Assembly: GCA_963575745.1 (NCBI GenBank)
Contig: CAUYUJ010001471.1
Coordinates: 35,001-99,000, forward strand
Direction: 5' to 3'
DNA: 64,000 bases
Source: Prorocentrum cordatum
Lineage: Eukaryota > Sar > Dinophyceae > Prorocentrales > Prorocentraceae
Translations under genes and position numbers: made by a program
Part shown: positions 63,946-64,000 of the stretch, piece by piece
How the letters are laid out: each line of letters starts with the position of its first letter
How positions within the stretch are numbered: the stretch's first letter is position 1
Notes under the pieces: model-generated
Databases searched by the model: none
Seen by the model: only the letters and a program-made list of their open reading frames with translations
What the model was told of the DNA's origin: nothing

Positions 63946-64000
63946 GCTTTGATTTGGCAGCACGGTAGTGATATTTCGCGAGTTGCTCAGCTTTCTCGCG

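Overview
The window looks like nuclear DNA of a dinoflagellate. Coding blocks are GC-rich exons split by short introns whose splice donors include GA and GC as well as GT. Four sequences closely resemble the dinoflagellate trans-spliced leader, three of them near the 5' ends of genes. The predicted proteins carry the Lys-Arg-Pro-Ala and Gln/Pro-rich composition common in this group, and much of the space between genes is triplet microsatellite and minisatellite DNA. The genus cannot be fixed from sequence alone. Every gene I can support lies on the minus strand, over about 59 kb, which fits the unidirectional gene arrays known in dinoflagellates.

Layout, low to high coordinate (transcription runs high to low). 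1-430: CCAAGAGG-type repeat. 1030-4400: two unknown genes, one resolved completely (4 exons, 433 aa). 5290-6412: 5'-truncated LINE-like remnant. 7169-8954: frameshifted transposase-like ORF with a relict spliced leader in front. 10540-11816: another retro-copied-looking gene with a relict leader. 12282-16672: homopolymers, CCAAGAGG repeats, a 91-bp minisatellite and long GGT/GTC arrays. 16697-19556: two-exon gene for an 827-aa unknown protein. 20057-26847: a nearly complete tyrosine-recombinase retrotransposon (gag, RT, RNase H, integrase-like recombinase) with split direct repeats. 27740-28034: GA microsatellite. 29084-31572: C-terminal four exons of a C5-cytosine DNA methyltransferase. 31854-35365: a membrane-anchored unknown protein and a 631-aa unknown protein. 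35924-42772: genes carrying a 15-bp Gln/Pro-coding minisatellite. 43480-52380: a many-exon transposase-like gene plus exons of uncertain membership. 53833-59801: a Cys/His exon gene, a gene with a GIY-YIG-like C-terminus, a PPR exon and a small coiled-coil protein. 61256-63945: repeats only.

Themes that tie the window together: mobile and retro-copied DNA dominates (YR retrotransposon, LINE remnant, transposase-like genes, relict leaders); several introns are bounded by short direct repeats or filled with GAC/GTC triplets, as expected of introner-like insertions; and one 15-bp repeat sits in three different coding regions and is read in more than one frame. Exon borders quoted to the base were derived by hand from splice signals and reading-phase agreement; those given as approximate were not resolved.
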